The translations under genes were made by a program, and so were the position numbers. Below, one piece after another: positions 25,719 to 33,815 of a stretch of 53,953 bases of DNA. The notes under the pieces are model-generated. The model worked only from the letters and a program-made list of their open reading frames with translations, did no database searches and had not been told where the DNA came from. Each line of letters begins with the position of its first letter. Positions within the stretch are counted from its first letter, which is position 1. Source of the DNA: a virus; the IMG/VR virus record IMGVR_UViG_3300027741_002957, positions 1 to 53,953 of that record; one strand, written 5' to 3'.

Positions 25719-26656
25719 ATTATAAACCTTTCCAATATAGCGGCACCACAAACTTCCTACGTTGCGAAAGGTACTATGATCAACCCATAGCTGTGTTGGG
25801 ATTACCAGTTGACAGTGGTACCTCATATCGCAGCGGTACTAGACATGGGCCTGCTGGCATACGTGCAGCCAGTGCCATGTTGACTGACGGACATCTTGCT
25901 GGTTATGATGTTGATCTCTATCCATGGTTGGGCGATTATGGAGATCTACCATTGCCAACTGGCAACACGCAAGCGGTATTGGCTATGATCCAAGCACGCA
26001 TGACGGACTTGACCAGGACCAACACACATGTGGTGGCCCTGGGTGGAGACCACCTTATAACCCTGCCAATTCTACGCAGCCTTAAAGAAAAGCATGGCAA
26101 GATTGCTGTTGTGCATTTCGATGCACACTGTGATACATGGAATGATCACTTCGGTGAAACCCATGGGCATGGTACATGGCTACGCCATGCCATTGATGAG
26201 GATCTAGTGCAGGCTGATCACACCATCAGCATTGGCATCCGTAGCCCCGCTGATGAAGACTCTCGGCATTATCTGGTCTCAAAAGGTGGTATCACACTGT
26301 CGGCTTACGAAGCAACAGTGGTCCAACCACGAGACATGGCCGGACTGATTGCCCGCAGGGTTGGCAATATGCCTGCCTATCTCAGCCTTGATATCGACTG
26401 CCTTGATCCGTCGCAGGCTCCTGGTACAGGCACTCCAGAGATAGGTGGCCTGTCTAGTATTTGGCTTCGTGAAGTCATGGATAATATGCAGGGCATTTCA
26501 TGGATAGGCATGGATTGTGTAGAAGTATCACCAGCCTACGATCATGCTGAGATTACATCATTGGCTGCAGCGACATTTTGTCTGCAGTATATATCCAAAA
26601 TTGCCATGGCCATGGACACACAACTTAGATTGAAAAGACTTTCAAAACCCGCATAA
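25715..26656 (+). CDS. speB: Agmatinase (ureohydrolase family)
   Basis: Hydrolyses agmatine to putrescine and urea in bacteria. The start at 25715 overlaps the upstream stop and gives 313 residues, the normal length; the frame is open further upstream but that part is a shadow. All six manganese ligands are visible: His113 in GGDH, Asp136, His138 and Asp140 in DAHCD, and Asp226 and Asp228 in DIDCLD. An EVSPAYD segment follows as in the family. The ureohydrolase fold also includes guanidinobutyrase-type enzymes, so the substrate is inferred. A SpeD-like protein at 40076 makes a polyamine role more likely. Confidence 0.85.
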   Translation: MNYKPFQYSGTTNFLRCERYYDQPIAVLGLPVDSGTSYRSGTRHGPAGIRAASAMLTDGHLAGYDVDLYPWLGDYGDLPLPTGNTQAVLAMIQARMTDLTRTNTHVVALGGDHLITLPILRSLKEKHGKIAVVHFDAHCDTWNDHFGETHGHGTWLRHAIDEDLVQADHTISIGIRSPADEDSRHYLVSKGGITLSAYEATVVQPRDMAGLIARRVGNMPAYLSLDIDCLDPSQAPGTGTPEIGGLSSIWLREVMDNMQGISWIGMDCVEVSPAYDHAEITSLAAATFCLQYISKIAMAMDTQLRLKRLSKPA

Positions 26657-26659
26657 ATA
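26652..26659 (+). promoter_or_regulatory. Late promoter-like octamer CATAAATA
   Basis: CATAAATA, 25 bases before the 26685 glycosyltransferase gene. Confidence 0.55.
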
Positions 26660-26684
26660 GGCCAGTTGATAAAAGGACGGCATC

Positions 26685-27740
26685 ATGGCAAGGGTTTTGT
26701 TCATACTGAAAAGACGAGACGACTATAATCACAAGGCCCATGCACATGTTGGTCTCAGTACAGGTCTTTATAACAGTGTGAAATTTGTCAATGACATGCT
26801 GAACAGCGCTGGTATAGAAAGTAAACTGTTCGTAGCCATTGACAATAACTGTATTGATCGCGAGGTGCGTAATTATCAACCAACACATGTAATAATAGAA
26901 GCGCTATGGGTAGTGCCAACAAAATTTCATATACTAACGCAACTACATCCAACGGTCAACTGGATAATAAGACTGCATAGCGAAATGCCATTTATTGCTG
27001 CTGAAGGCATTGCAATGGATTGGATAGCAGACTATGTGCGTTTTGCCAAGGTCAACATGGCCGTCAATGCACCCCGCATGTTAGACGAAACTCGTTTTTA
27101 TCTTAAACACATATATGGTTGGTCAGATGAGCATACCAACCAGCGTGTGACATATTTGCCAAACTTTTATCCTCAAGACTACACAAAACCAAAATCAAAA
27201 TCATCCAACAGCTATATAGATATCTCCTGCTTTGGAGCCATTCGCCCGCTGAAAAACCACCTTCTTCAGGCATTATGTGCTGTACAATTTGCCGATTCAA
27301 TTGGTAAGAAATTGCGCTTCCATGTGAATGCTGGTCGAATTGAAATGAAAGGCGAACCCATGTTGAATAATCTCAAAGGCATGTTTCAGCATCTTGCAGA
27401 TTCTGGACATCAATTGATCAGTCATACCTGGGTTCCGCGAGAAGAATTTCTTGAAATTTGTGCCAAAATGGACATGGGCATGCAGGTCAGTCTGTCAGAA
27501 ACATTTAACATAGTAGCAGCAGATCACCTAAGCCAAGGAGTGCCAGTTGTGGGCAGCAGGGAGATACCATGGGCCAGCAGCCTATTCACTGCGGACCCGG
27601 TAGAAAGCCGAGATATTGTGAAAAAACTGTCTCGCACATGGGATTGTCCTTGGATTAATGTAAAATTAAATCAATTTGAATTGACTAACTACACCGATAA
27701 AACACGTGATATTTGGGTTAAATATTTCAATATAAACTGA
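26685..27740 (+). CDS. Glycosyltransferase, GT-B fold (GT4-like)
   Basis: A 351-residue protein with the C-terminal signature of nucleotide-sugar-binding GT-B enzymes: GMQVSLSETFNIVAADHLSQ followed by GVPVVGSREIPW (residues about 265-300). The middle holds ISCFGAIRPLKNHLLQA, the usual 'start of the second Rossmann domain' stretch. The N-terminus begins directly with a beta strand (ARVLFILKRRDD) and has no signal. The acceptor is unknown. An AAAGGACGG ribosome binding site precedes the ATG. Confidence 0.7.
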   Translation: MARVLFILKRRDDYNHKAHAHVGLSTGLYNSVKFVNDMLNSAGIESKLFVAIDNNCIDREVRNYQPTHVIIEALWVVPTKFHILTQLHPTVNWIIRLHSEMPFIAAEGIAMDWIADYVRFAKVNMAVNAPRMLDETRFYLKHIYGWSDEHTNQRVTYLPNFYPQDYTKPKSKSSNSYIDISCFGAIRPLKNHLLQALCAVQFADSIGKKLRFHVNAGRIEMKGEPMLNNLKGMFQHLADSGHQLISHTWVPREEFLEICAKMDMGMQVSLSETFNIVAADHLSQGVPVVGSREIPWASSLFTADPVESRDIVKKLSRTWDCPWINVKLNQFELTNYTDKTRDIWVKYFNIN

Positions 27741-27755
27741 AAAGATGGAGGCATT

Positions 27756-27968
27756 ATGTCTGAAGAATTTTACAAGGTGCGTATGCATGACTGGGAAAAA
27801 GGCATGCTGAAATTTGTGGATACATTTTTTTCGTCATTTGATGAAGCATTGACCTATGCGTCAGAGTTGTATTGTGATAATTTTAAAATTTTTGATTCTA
27901 ACAACAATCTCAGACACAGCAGCCATGGCAAGAAACAACAGCATCAAGATTGGCCTAAATATGCTTGA
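27756..27968 (+). CDS. Small hypothetical protein (70 residues)
   Basis: ATG behind GATGGAGG. The pattern SSFDEALTYASELYCDNFKI followed by FDSNNNLRHS resembles small proteins often seen in T4-related phages, where a short alpha/beta domain ends with an N-N-x-L-x-H-S turn. Function unknown. The stop lies beside the promoter of the noncoding RNA: the -35 box (27965-27970) begins within the stop codon region. Confidence 0.6.
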   Translation: MSEEFYKVRMHDWEKGMLKFVDTFFSSFDEALTYASELYCDNFKIFDSNNNLRHSSHGKKQQHQDWPKYA

Positions 27969-27994
27969 CATAGGGACTTTATGATTTTTATAAT
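27965..27994 (+). promoter_or_regulatory. Consensus sigma70 promoter of the tmRNA-like gene
   Basis: TTGACA at 27965-27970 and TATAAT at 27989-27994 with an 18-base spacer. Both boxes match consensus exactly, the only such pair found in the window. The predicted start is near 28001. Confidence 0.85.
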
Positions 27995-28258
27995 AGAACT
28001 GATGCTGTTTGACGGAAGGTGAATGAATTGTACAGTACCGGAGGGGCAGTACCTCCGCATCTCCACCAGTAAGCACATTGGTACCCATAGGTGTTAGAAA
28101 TATGGGGTAATTGCATTAACACTCGTCCGGTGTGCTTGCTCGTGGGGATGAAACAGGATCGCCTGGCAATATGAAGACCAACTTTAGGTATTGGGTAAGA
28201 CACGACTCACAATCAGTTCAAAAAACAAAAATGACAATGACAACATTGCATTTGGAGA

Positions 28259-28276
28259 CATGCTGCTAGCAGCATG
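28259..28276 (+). other. 18-bp perfect palindrome over the tag stop codon
   Basis: CATGCTGCTAGCAGCATG covers the last codons of the tag frame and its stop. A stem here would match tmRNA helix P5, which normally carries the tag end. Confidence 0.65.
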
Positions 28277-28310
28277 AGCTCTTGGGCTTACAGGACGCCT
28301 AGAAACAGAA

Positions 28311-28330
28311 GAAGGCCCGCAAGGGCCTTC
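28311..28330 (+). terminator. Hairpin at the end of the tmRNA-like gene
   Basis: GAAGGCCC and GGGCCTTC pair around a GCAA tetraloop. No T-run follows, so it may be a 3' structure rather than a classic terminator. Confidence 0.55.
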
Positions 28331-28487
28331 ACCTATGATCACATGAACATTTGAGACAAAAAGATGATCATTGTGGAAAAAATTTTCATGTATAAACAGA
28401 CCTGAGATGCAGCAAGAAGATTTTGGGTTTTTCCCCCAACAACATCACTTCAATATTGCGTCCGGACAGGGTTTCCATTTATATTTG

Positions 28488-28517
28488 GTGTGATTTGATA
28501 ATGCTATCAAATCACAC
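28488..28517 (+). other. 13-bp hairpin in the leader of the 28544 gene
   Basis: GTGTGATTTGATA and its complement flank ATGC. It ends 26 bases before the ATG, just upstream of CAGGAG. It may be a leader structure. The rest of 28332-28487 shows no gene; a weak TTGGG/CCCAA hairpin with a T-rich loop is at about 28424-28440. Confidence 0.5.
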
Positions 28518-28543
28518 ACACACAGACACACAGGAGAACAAAA

Positions 28544-28795
28544 ATGGAAGCTTTTGAAATTCGCTTAGAATTGGTAAGGATGGCTAAGGACCTTTTGATG
28601 GAAGAATGGCATGCAAACAGAAATGCTGCAGACTGCCAATTTACCCTTGATCGCGAGTTGGCCCTAAAAAATCAGAACGGAGAACCTGTTAACTATCCCA
28701 GCATAGCACCAGTTCCTTCAGTTGAAGAAATTACCAAAGTTGCTGTAAAACTCAATGCATTTGTCAGCCGTAGAGATGGCATTACAATGGACTAA
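28544..28795 (+). CDS. Small hypothetical protein (83 residues)
   Basis: ATG behind CAGGAGAAC. The layout (IRLELVRMAKDLLMEEWHANR, then YPSIAPVPSVEEITKVAVKL) resembles a small conserved protein family of T4-related phages with an N-terminal helix, a Pro-rich turn and a second helix. Function unknown. It is followed by a strong terminator at 28899, so it is probably a single transcription unit with an unknown promoter. Confidence 0.65.
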   Translation: MEAFEIRLELVRMAKDLLMEEWHANRNAADCQFTLDRELALKNQNGEPVNYPSIAPVPSVEEITKVAVKLNAFVSRRDGITMD

Positions 28796-28898
28796 AATGC
28801 GTTTTAACAAGTTATAAATCAATTAAAAAAATATCCAGGATCAACATGTCAATGTTAGAATCTCTGGAGTATTAGTCTAGAATAAAATTATGCTACAA

Positions 28899-28927
28899 CG
28901 GGGGGATGTTACCATCCCCCCGTTTTT
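28899..28927 (+). terminator. Rho-independent terminator
   Basis: A 10-bp stem (CGGGGGGATG with CATCCCCCCG), loop TTAC, followed by five T. It separates the 28544 gene from the topoisomerase block. Confidence 0.9.
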
Positions 28928-28934
28928 CATGAGG

Positions 28935-28962
28935 TTGACAAACATGCAGATTTGCATATGCT
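28935..28962 (+). promoter_or_regulatory. Sigma70-like promoter for the topoisomerase block
   Basis: TTGACA (28935-28940), 16-base spacer, TATGCT (28957-28962), 30 bases before the start at 28993. Confidence 0.55.
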
Positions 28963-28992
28963 AGTCATGTCGATACACAGTTGGGAATCATA

Positions 28993-30807
28993 ATGGCTAA
29001 AAAATCAAGCGAAGAAATTGTTAAATTAACCGACTACGACCATCATCGCTTGCGGACGGAAATGTATCTAGGCAGCCGCAATATTCACAGTCAAACAGTC
29101 ATAAATTGGAATGGTAGTCAGCTGATTGCAGAAGAAGTTGCTTGGACGCCGGCCGCATATTCTGCCTTTCGAGAGATATTTGACAATGCTCTGGATGAAG
29201 TTGTCGGTCATGGACATGGATCTCGCATTGATATCACCTACGATCCCAGTACTTTGACATTTGGTGTGTCAGATGATGGCCGTGGTATTCCAATTGACTG
29301 GGATGAAAATGAAAAAATGCACAAGGCTACCTTGGCACTGACGCAGGCTCGTGTTGGCAGGAATTTTGGCACACGTGAAGAAGTGCGTGGTACCAACGGT
29401 GTTGGTTCTTCTGTAGTTGTCAGTTGTTCGCGTTCATTCACCATCGACATCAAACGAGATGGCAAACGATTCCAACAGGAATTTAAAGAATGTACAGAAC
29501 TCATGCCAGATCTCAACATTGGTGAGCCGCGTATCTTCAACAGTACTATGAAATCGGGAACTGAAATCAATTTCACTCTCAGTTCGGTGGTTTTTCCCAA
29601 GGCCAAGATACCGTTGTCGTTTGTCAAGGCCAGGGTATTTGAAGTAGCTGCCAATCATCCTAAAATACGCTTTAGTTTCAATGGTGACAGAGTCGTAGTG
29701 GCCAAAAGCCTCGACAAGACTATGTTTGCCAACAATAATCCCGTGATCATCAGCATACAGGAAGAAAAGTTTCACAGCAATTACTACTTGATTCCGGGAT
29801 TTGGCTCCGAAGGCGAATTTGTGCACAGTACAGTTAACGATATACCTGCATTCAATGGCGGCCAACACATTGATGTGTTTAAAAGGTTGTTTTTCAGTGG
29901 CATGCTAAAAGCCATGGAACGTGAAAGCAAGCGTCGAGGACTGACTCCAAACCGCAGTGATATATCAGAAGGTCTATTGATTTACAACACCACTGTGATG
30001 CATGCTCCAAACTTTGACAGTCAAAGCAAAACACGCTTGATCAATGACGAGGTAGATCGTTGGATCAAAGCCAGTTTAGAAGATGAAAACACATTCAAAA
30101 ACATCCTACGTACTCATAAGGAGTGGTTGGATGAGATCTATGCTCGCTGTGCAGCACGTACTCAAAAACGCGATGATGCAGATATTGCCAAGGCCAATCG
30201 CAAACTGCTGCGCAACAAGGTCCCAAAACTTCTAGATGCCAACGGCAAGGATAGAAGCAAATGTATACTGTTGATATGCGAGGGTGATTGTCTAGCAGAA
30301 GATACAGCTATCGCAATATTTGAAGATGGAAGATTTTGTAGCAAAAAAATTAAAGACATCCAAATAGGTGATTTAGTTTTAACGCATAAAGGCAGAATTA
30401 AACCGGTATGTAATAAACAGGCAAAAATAACAGACGGAATTGCTATTACAACATCATCTGGAAAAACATTAAAAATAAGTCTTGAGCATAAAATACCTGT
30501 TTATAACACACAACTTAACCAATATGAAATTGTAAAAGGCAAAGATTTAGACAAGTCTAAACATAAACTGTTTTCCTCTATAATTGATATGGAGTCTACA
30601 TTTTTTGAAATCGTCGCTGTAAATGATTATGATGATGGAAAATTTAATAAATCAATTTCTTTTACAAATGGTATAATTAATCAAACCTGTATAACGTCCG
30701 AAAATCATTTATTCTCTGTTTTAAATAAATGCACTGCGACCATTGAAAAGGTAGCTGCTAAAAATCTAGACATTGATATCCATTTACTAATGGCACATAA
30801 TTTGTAG
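28993..30807 (+). CDS. DNA topoisomerase II large subunit (gp39-like), N-terminal part plus N-intein
   Basis: ATG 28993 is chosen (GGGA upstream) over TTG 28981. Residues 1-430 hold the GHKL ATPase (REIFDNALDEV with the metal Asn, DDGRGIPI, GTNGVGSSV) and the transducer domain. The frame reaches LLICEGD, the start of the TOPRIM motif EGDSA, and then an intein begins with Cys433 and runs 172 residues to the stop. The rest of the TOPRIM domain is in the 30893 frame. T4 itself has this subunit split in two genes (39 and 60), though by a different mechanism. Works with the gp52-like subunit at 31964. Confidence 0.9.
   Translation: MAKKSSEEIVKLTDYDHHRLRTEMYLGSRNIHSQTVINWNGSQLIAEEVAWTPAAYSAFREIFDNALDEVVGHGHGSRIDITYDPSTLTFGVSDDGRGIPIDWDENEKMHKATLALTQARVGRNFGTREEVRGTNGVGSSVVVSCSRSFTIDIKRDGKRFQQEFKECTELMPDLNIGEPRIFNSTMKSGTEINFTLSSVVFPKAKIPLSFVKARVFEVAANHPKIRFSFNGDRVVVAKSLDKTMFANNNPVIISIQEEKFHSNYYLIPGFGSEGEFVHSTVNDIPAFNGGQHIDVFKRLFFSGMLKAMERESKRRGLTPNRSDISEGLLIYNTTVMHAPNFDSQSKTRLINDEVDRWIKASLEDENTFKNILRTHKEWLDEIYARCAARTQKRDDADIAKANRKLLRNKVPKLLDANGKDRSKCILLICEGDCLAEDTAIAIFEDGRFCSKKIKDIQIGDLVLTHKGRIKPVCNKQAKITDGIAITTSSGKTLKISLEHKIPVYNTQLNQYEIVKGKDLDKSKHKLFSSIIDMESTFFEIVAVNDYDDGKFNKSISFTNGIINQTCITSENHLFSVLNKCTATIEKVAAKNLDIDIHLLMAHNL
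30289..30804 (+). other. Split intein 4 (topoisomerase), N-part (172 residues)
   Basis: It begins CLAEDTAIAIF. A first block B-like region is KTLKISLEHKIPVYN; a second region, TSENHLFSVLN with later KNLDIDIHLLM, also looks like block B. It ends AHNL and stop. At 172 residues it is longer than a usual N-part (about 100). The DNA is AT-rich relative to the topoisomerase gene. Confidence 0.78.
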
Positions 30808-30816
30808 CTGAAAAAA

Positions 30817-30856
30817 ACAATTATTTGGATCTATTATGATAGATCCAAATAATTGT
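30817..30856. other. 16-bp hairpin between the topoisomerase pieces
   Basis: ACAATTATTTGGATCT and its complement flank an 8-base loop. On the minus strand the stem is followed by a T-run, as in a terminator; on the plus strand it is followed by A. It sits where an endonuclease gene would be expected in a fractured intein gene and may be a remnant. Confidence 0.55.
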
Positions 30857-30892
30857 AAAAATACAATATCTAATAGTAGGTAAGGTACAACA

Positions 30893-31027
30893 ATGAATAT
30901 AAATGAAAGTTTGTTTTTAATGGAAGATATAATAGATATCTCTCCTATAGGGAAAACAAACATGTATGATATACAAGTTATGGATGACGAAACATTTGTA
31001 TTATCAAACGGACTGCTAAGTCATAAT
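30893..31027 (+). other. Split intein 4 (topoisomerase), C-part (45 residues)
   Basis: Contains the F-like MYDIQVMDDETFVLSNG and terminal LLSHN before +1 Ser. The length is the classical size for a C-part, unlike the long C-parts of the other two split inteins here. Confidence 0.85.
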
Positions 31028-31666
31028 AGCGCAAAAAGCATGGTGGCCGCCGTTCGCCATCCCGAAATCCATGGTGCTCTGCCACTGCGTGGCAAAATCC
31101 TCAATGTCAGAGGAGAGTTGCCAAAGACCATTATTGAAAACCAAATCATCAGCGATATCATGACTTCACTGGGCGTTGGTCTAGGCCAACCTGCCAATCG
31201 GCGAGACATGCGGTATGGCAGTGTCTATCTAGCAGCAGATCAAGATCCCGACGGAGCCAATATTACTGCACTGTTGGTCAATTTTTTCTATCTACATTGG
31301 CCAGAATTGTTTGACCCAAAACTCCCTCCGGTATTTTATGTGTTCCAGACACCGTTCATCATACAGGAAAAGGGTAAGAAAAGAACCTACTGGTATGCCG
31401 ATGACTATCATCTCTACAATGCAGATGATTGGAAAGGGGCTCCAAAACCAACTCGTGCCAAGGGTTTGGGCAGTCTAGAAGAAATTGATTGGATACACAG
31501 TCTTTCTAATCCACGATTAATCCCCCTGACAGACGACGGAGCACTGTCAGAAGCCCTTGATTTGATTTTCAATGCAAGTCGCGCAGATGATCGCAAAGCC
31601 TGGGTAGCACTGAGTGGTGAGACTGCTGACACAACAATGTCCGGAAATCAGGCAGGACAAAACTAG
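30893..31666 (+). CDS. C-intein plus C-terminal part of topoisomerase II large subunit
   Basis: ATG behind TAAGG, so translated independently. Residues 1-45 are the intein C-part ending LLSHN. The topoisomerase resumes at SAKSMVAAVRHPEIHGALPL, giving EGD-SA when joined, and includes the metal-binding DQDPDG of the TOPRIM domain. The joined exteins would be about 644 residues, near the T4 gp39 plus gp60 total of about 676. The C-terminal 40 residues are acidic and Ala-rich. Its stop is followed directly by the next ATG. Confidence 0.9.
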   Translation: MNINESLFLMEDIIDISPIGKTNMYDIQVMDDETFVLSNGLLSHNSAKSMVAAVRHPEIHGALPLRGKILNVRGELPKTIIENQIISDIMTSLGVGLGQPANRRDMRYGSVYLAADQDPDGANITALLVNFFYLHWPELFDPKLPPVFYVFQTPFIIQEKGKKRTYWYADDYHLYNADDWKGAPKPTRAKGLGSLEEIDWIHSLSNPRLIPLTDDGALSEALDLIFNASRADDRKAWVALSGETADTTMSGNQAGQN

Positions 31667-31945
31667 ATGATCAACAACGATGTGATAAATTTCACTAGAG
31701 ATTATCAATATGAAATAGGTCGCATGCTGTTTTCACATGATCAAGAAAACCTGGAACATAGTTATGATCTACTGTTTAGTCTACACTGCCAGTCAGCAAT
31801 AGAATGGTGCAATGTGAATTATCCAGATCAAATTATCTATACCAGGCACTTTGAGCCCGGGAAGAACTTGGACCACAGCGTTTTGGCATGGTATGCTGTG
31901 TTCCCGGATCAATCCTCGCTGCTGCACTTTATACTTAGCCGCTAA
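31667..31945 (+). CDS. Hypothetical protein between topoisomerase subunits (92 residues)
   Basis: It starts immediately after the topoisomerase stop. The sequence is rich in His, Tyr and acidic residues, with FSHDQENLEHSYDLLFSLHC and a C-terminal LAWYAVFPDQSSLLHFIL. It looks globular, with no membrane segment or known motif. It lies 18 bases before the gp52-like gene, so it is probably co-transcribed with the topoisomerase genes. Confidence 0.55.
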   Translation: MINNDVINFTRDYQYEIGRMLFSHDQENLEHSYDLLFSLHCQSAIEWCNVNYPDQIIYTRHFEPGKNLDHSVLAWYAVFPDQSSLLHFILSR

Positions 31946-31963
31946 CCTAGGATCGACACAGTT

Positions 31964-33322
31964 ATGACCAACATTGGTACCACAGGATTCATCAAGACTA
32001 CCAGCAGAGACTATTCAATTTATGTGTGTCAAAGCCGAGGAATACCAAGTGTAAGTGATGGTCTCAAAGACAGCCAGCGCAAAGCACTGTTTGTCATGAA
32101 AACACAAAATGAAAAACTGAAAACCATCTCATTAGCTGGTAGATTGATTTCAGAAAACATCTATCTACACTCTGATGCTTCTGCCTGTGATACCATTTCA
32201 ATGATGGCTGCGCCATACTGCAACAATGTACCATTGTTCAGTGGTATTGGCGCATTTGGAACCAGGGTTGGTCCCAGCGACTGGGGTGCCCCGCGCTATA
32301 CCTATGTAAAGAAAAATTCACACACAGAGGCTTTGATCTACACCGACTACGACATAATACCCCTCAAGGAAAACTATGACGGATCTGTGCTGGAACCAAA
32401 ACATTTCCTACCATTGATCCCATTGGTGCTGTTGAATGGTGTAAGTGGTATTGCGGTTGGTTGGAGCACAATGATACTGCCGCGCAAATTCTCTGACATC
32501 ATTAACGCTACACTGGCAGCTATTGACAAGAAAGACAAATTGCCAGCAATGATGCCAATTTATGAATACCTCGACTGTTTGGTTCGCGGTCTGGGCGACA
32601 ACGGGTATGAGTTTACGGGCAAGGTAAAGGTTGATGGCAGCACCGTTACGGTAATGGAACTACCTCCAGATCTTTCATTAGAAAAGTTTAAATCTAGATT
32701 GAACAAGATGGAAGATGATGAGCAGATACAAACCTATATTGATCGCAGTACCAAAGACATACGTATTGATGTGCGATTCAAACGCGGTACTATAGACGGT
32801 TGGACTGAAGAAAAAGCTATTGAATTTCTCAAGTTAAAAAGCAGAACCACCGAACGACTGGTAGTGCTGGACTGGGATGGCAACAACATCAAGCAGTATG
32901 ACAACAGTGAACTGCTGATGAGGGATTTTGTAGAATGGCGTCTGGGTTTTTATGCTGTGAGATATCAAAAACTCATCAAGGATGCCACATATCAACTGCA
33001 TTGGAATCAAGCACTCAAGGAGTGCTATGAACATGGTTTACCAGCATTTCTTGCCAAGGCCAAAAACAAAGGCGATATCCTAAAGAAGATACAAGAACTG
33101 ACAGTGAACATTCCAATTGATGCAGGGCAGCAGGATCGCATTGCCAGTTTGCCCAGTTATAGATGGGCAAGAGATGCGTATGATGAGACTCTGGCACGCA
33201 TCAATGAATTAACGTCAACTATAGACAATTACAAAAATATTCTCAACGACGAAAATCAAATGCGTGCAATTTACAAGCAGGAAGTAATGGCTTTGAAAAA
33301 ATTACCCAGCATTGACAGATAA
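31964..33322 (+). CDS. DNA topoisomerase II medium subunit (gp52-like)
   Basis: The DNA-breaking and rejoining subunit. The catalytic tyrosine is in GAPRYTYVKK (Tyr112, next to Arg111; T4 gp52 uses Tyr116 as I recall). The N-terminus SRDYSIYVCQSRGIPSVSDG and LKDSQRKALFVM are typical of the GyrA/ParC-like winged-helix domain. It lacks the C-terminal beta-pinwheel of GyrA. Length 452 residues against about 442 in T4. Intact, no intein. It pairs with the split large subunit upstream. Confidence 0.92.
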   Translation: MTNIGTTGFIKTTSRDYSIYVCQSRGIPSVSDGLKDSQRKALFVMKTQNEKLKTISLAGRLISENIYLHSDASACDTISMMAAPYCNNVPLFSGIGAFGTRVGPSDWGAPRYTYVKKNSHTEALIYTDYDIIPLKENYDGSVLEPKHFLPLIPLVLLNGVSGIAVGWSTMILPRKFSDIINATLAAIDKKDKLPAMMPIYEYLDCLVRGLGDNGYEFTGKVKVDGSTVTVMELPPDLSLEKFKSRLNKMEDDEQIQTYIDRSTKDIRIDVRFKRGTIDGWTEEKAIEFLKLKSRTTERLVVLDWDGNNIKQYDNSELLMRDFVEWRLGFYAVRYQKLIKDATYQLHWNQALKECYEHGLPAFLAKAKNKGDILKKIQELTVNIPIDAGQQDRIASLPSYRWARDAYDETLARINELTSTIDNYKNILNDENQMRAIYKQEVMALKKLPSIDR

Positions 33323-33330
33323 ATAACAAA

Positions 33331-33786
33331 ATGAAACTGCAAGATCTACACAACAGGCACCGAGCTGGCGCAGGCATTTTGATATACTGCTTGAAGACTG
33401 ACAAGTTCTTGATGATCCAACGCAGTGAATACGTGAATGAACCTCTGAAATGGGGCCTACCGGGGGGCAATGTAGATGGCAACGAAACCCCTGAATCGGC
33501 AGCACGCAGGGAAACTTTGGAAGAAATTGGTATGACCATTGGCGATGCACCGATGGTGCTGATTTATACCAACACTGTGCATGCTCCTCGTTTTACCTTT
33601 TATACTTTTGCCTGCACAGTGGCAAATGAATTTGAACCAAAACTCAATTATGAATCGTCTGACTACTGCTGGTGTAATCTAGACAGTCTACCAGAGACAC
33701 TGCATTGGGGAATGAAGCAGATGCTGAATCATGACAATGCTGCCAAACTGCTGCAGGCCTTTGTTCAAGAGCAGAAAAAACACTAA
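33331..33786 (+). CDS. Nudix hydrolase
   Basis: A 151-residue protein with a complete Nudix box from Gly46: GGNVDGNETPESAARRETLE followed by EIGM, holding Glu52, Arg60, Glu61, Glu64 and Glu65. It hydrolyses a nucleoside diphosphate linked to another group; targets in phages include NTPs, ADP-ribose, Np(n)N and RNA caps. The substrate cannot be read here. A GATAAATA motif (33318-33325) lies only 5 bases before the ATG, which is too close for a normal leader, so it may be chance. Confidence 0.85.
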   Translation: MKLQDLHNRHRAGAGILIYCLKTDKFLMIQRSEYVNEPLKWGLPGGNVDGNETPESAARRETLEEIGMTIGDAPMVLIYTNTVHAPRFTFYTFACTVANEFEPKLNYESSDYCWCNLDSLPETLHWGMKQMLNHDNAAKLLQAFVQEQKKH

Positions 33787-33799
33787 TCCCAATTGTGAA

Positions 33800-33815
33800 C
33801 GCTACCATGGTAGCG
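33800..33815. other. 16-bp perfect palindrome upstream of tilS
   Basis: CGCTACCATGGTAGCG, 72 bases before the tilS start. It could be an operator or an RNA hairpin. The TTGACA at 33838 follows it, with only a weak -10. Confidence 0.45.

Larger units (their letters stand above)
28001..28331 (+). ncRNA. ssrA: Probable circularly permuted (two-piece) tmRNA
   Basis: tmRNA rescues stalled ribosomes and tags the protein for proteolysis. Here the 3' acceptor strand CATCTCC plus ACCA (28058-28068) comes before the 5' strand GGGGATG (28144-28150), the reverse of a standard gene. They form 7 pairs including G3-U70, the alanine identity pair. The intervening loop is closed by 9 more pairs (28069-28077 with 28131-28139). 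A T-arm-like hairpin (28039-28057, 7-base loop) abuts the acceptor. Downstream, an open frame encodes NDNDNIAFGDMLLAA and TGA (28230-28277), matching tmRNA tags (AND...LAA), with its end in a palindrome. The resume codon is uncertain. Weak points: the T-loop lacks TTCRA and the D-region matches poorly. Length (about 330) fits. Confidence 0.72.

Noticed and set aside
27969-28543. Ordinary tRNA genes in the noncoding region
   Set aside because: No cloverleaf in normal order could be drawn; the CCA-ending strand precedes its partner strand, which fits only a permuted RNA.
33318-33325. GATAAATA just before the Nudix gene as a late promoter
   Set aside because: It is made partly by the topoisomerase stop codon and lies 5 bases from the ATG, leaving no leader; counted as probable chance.
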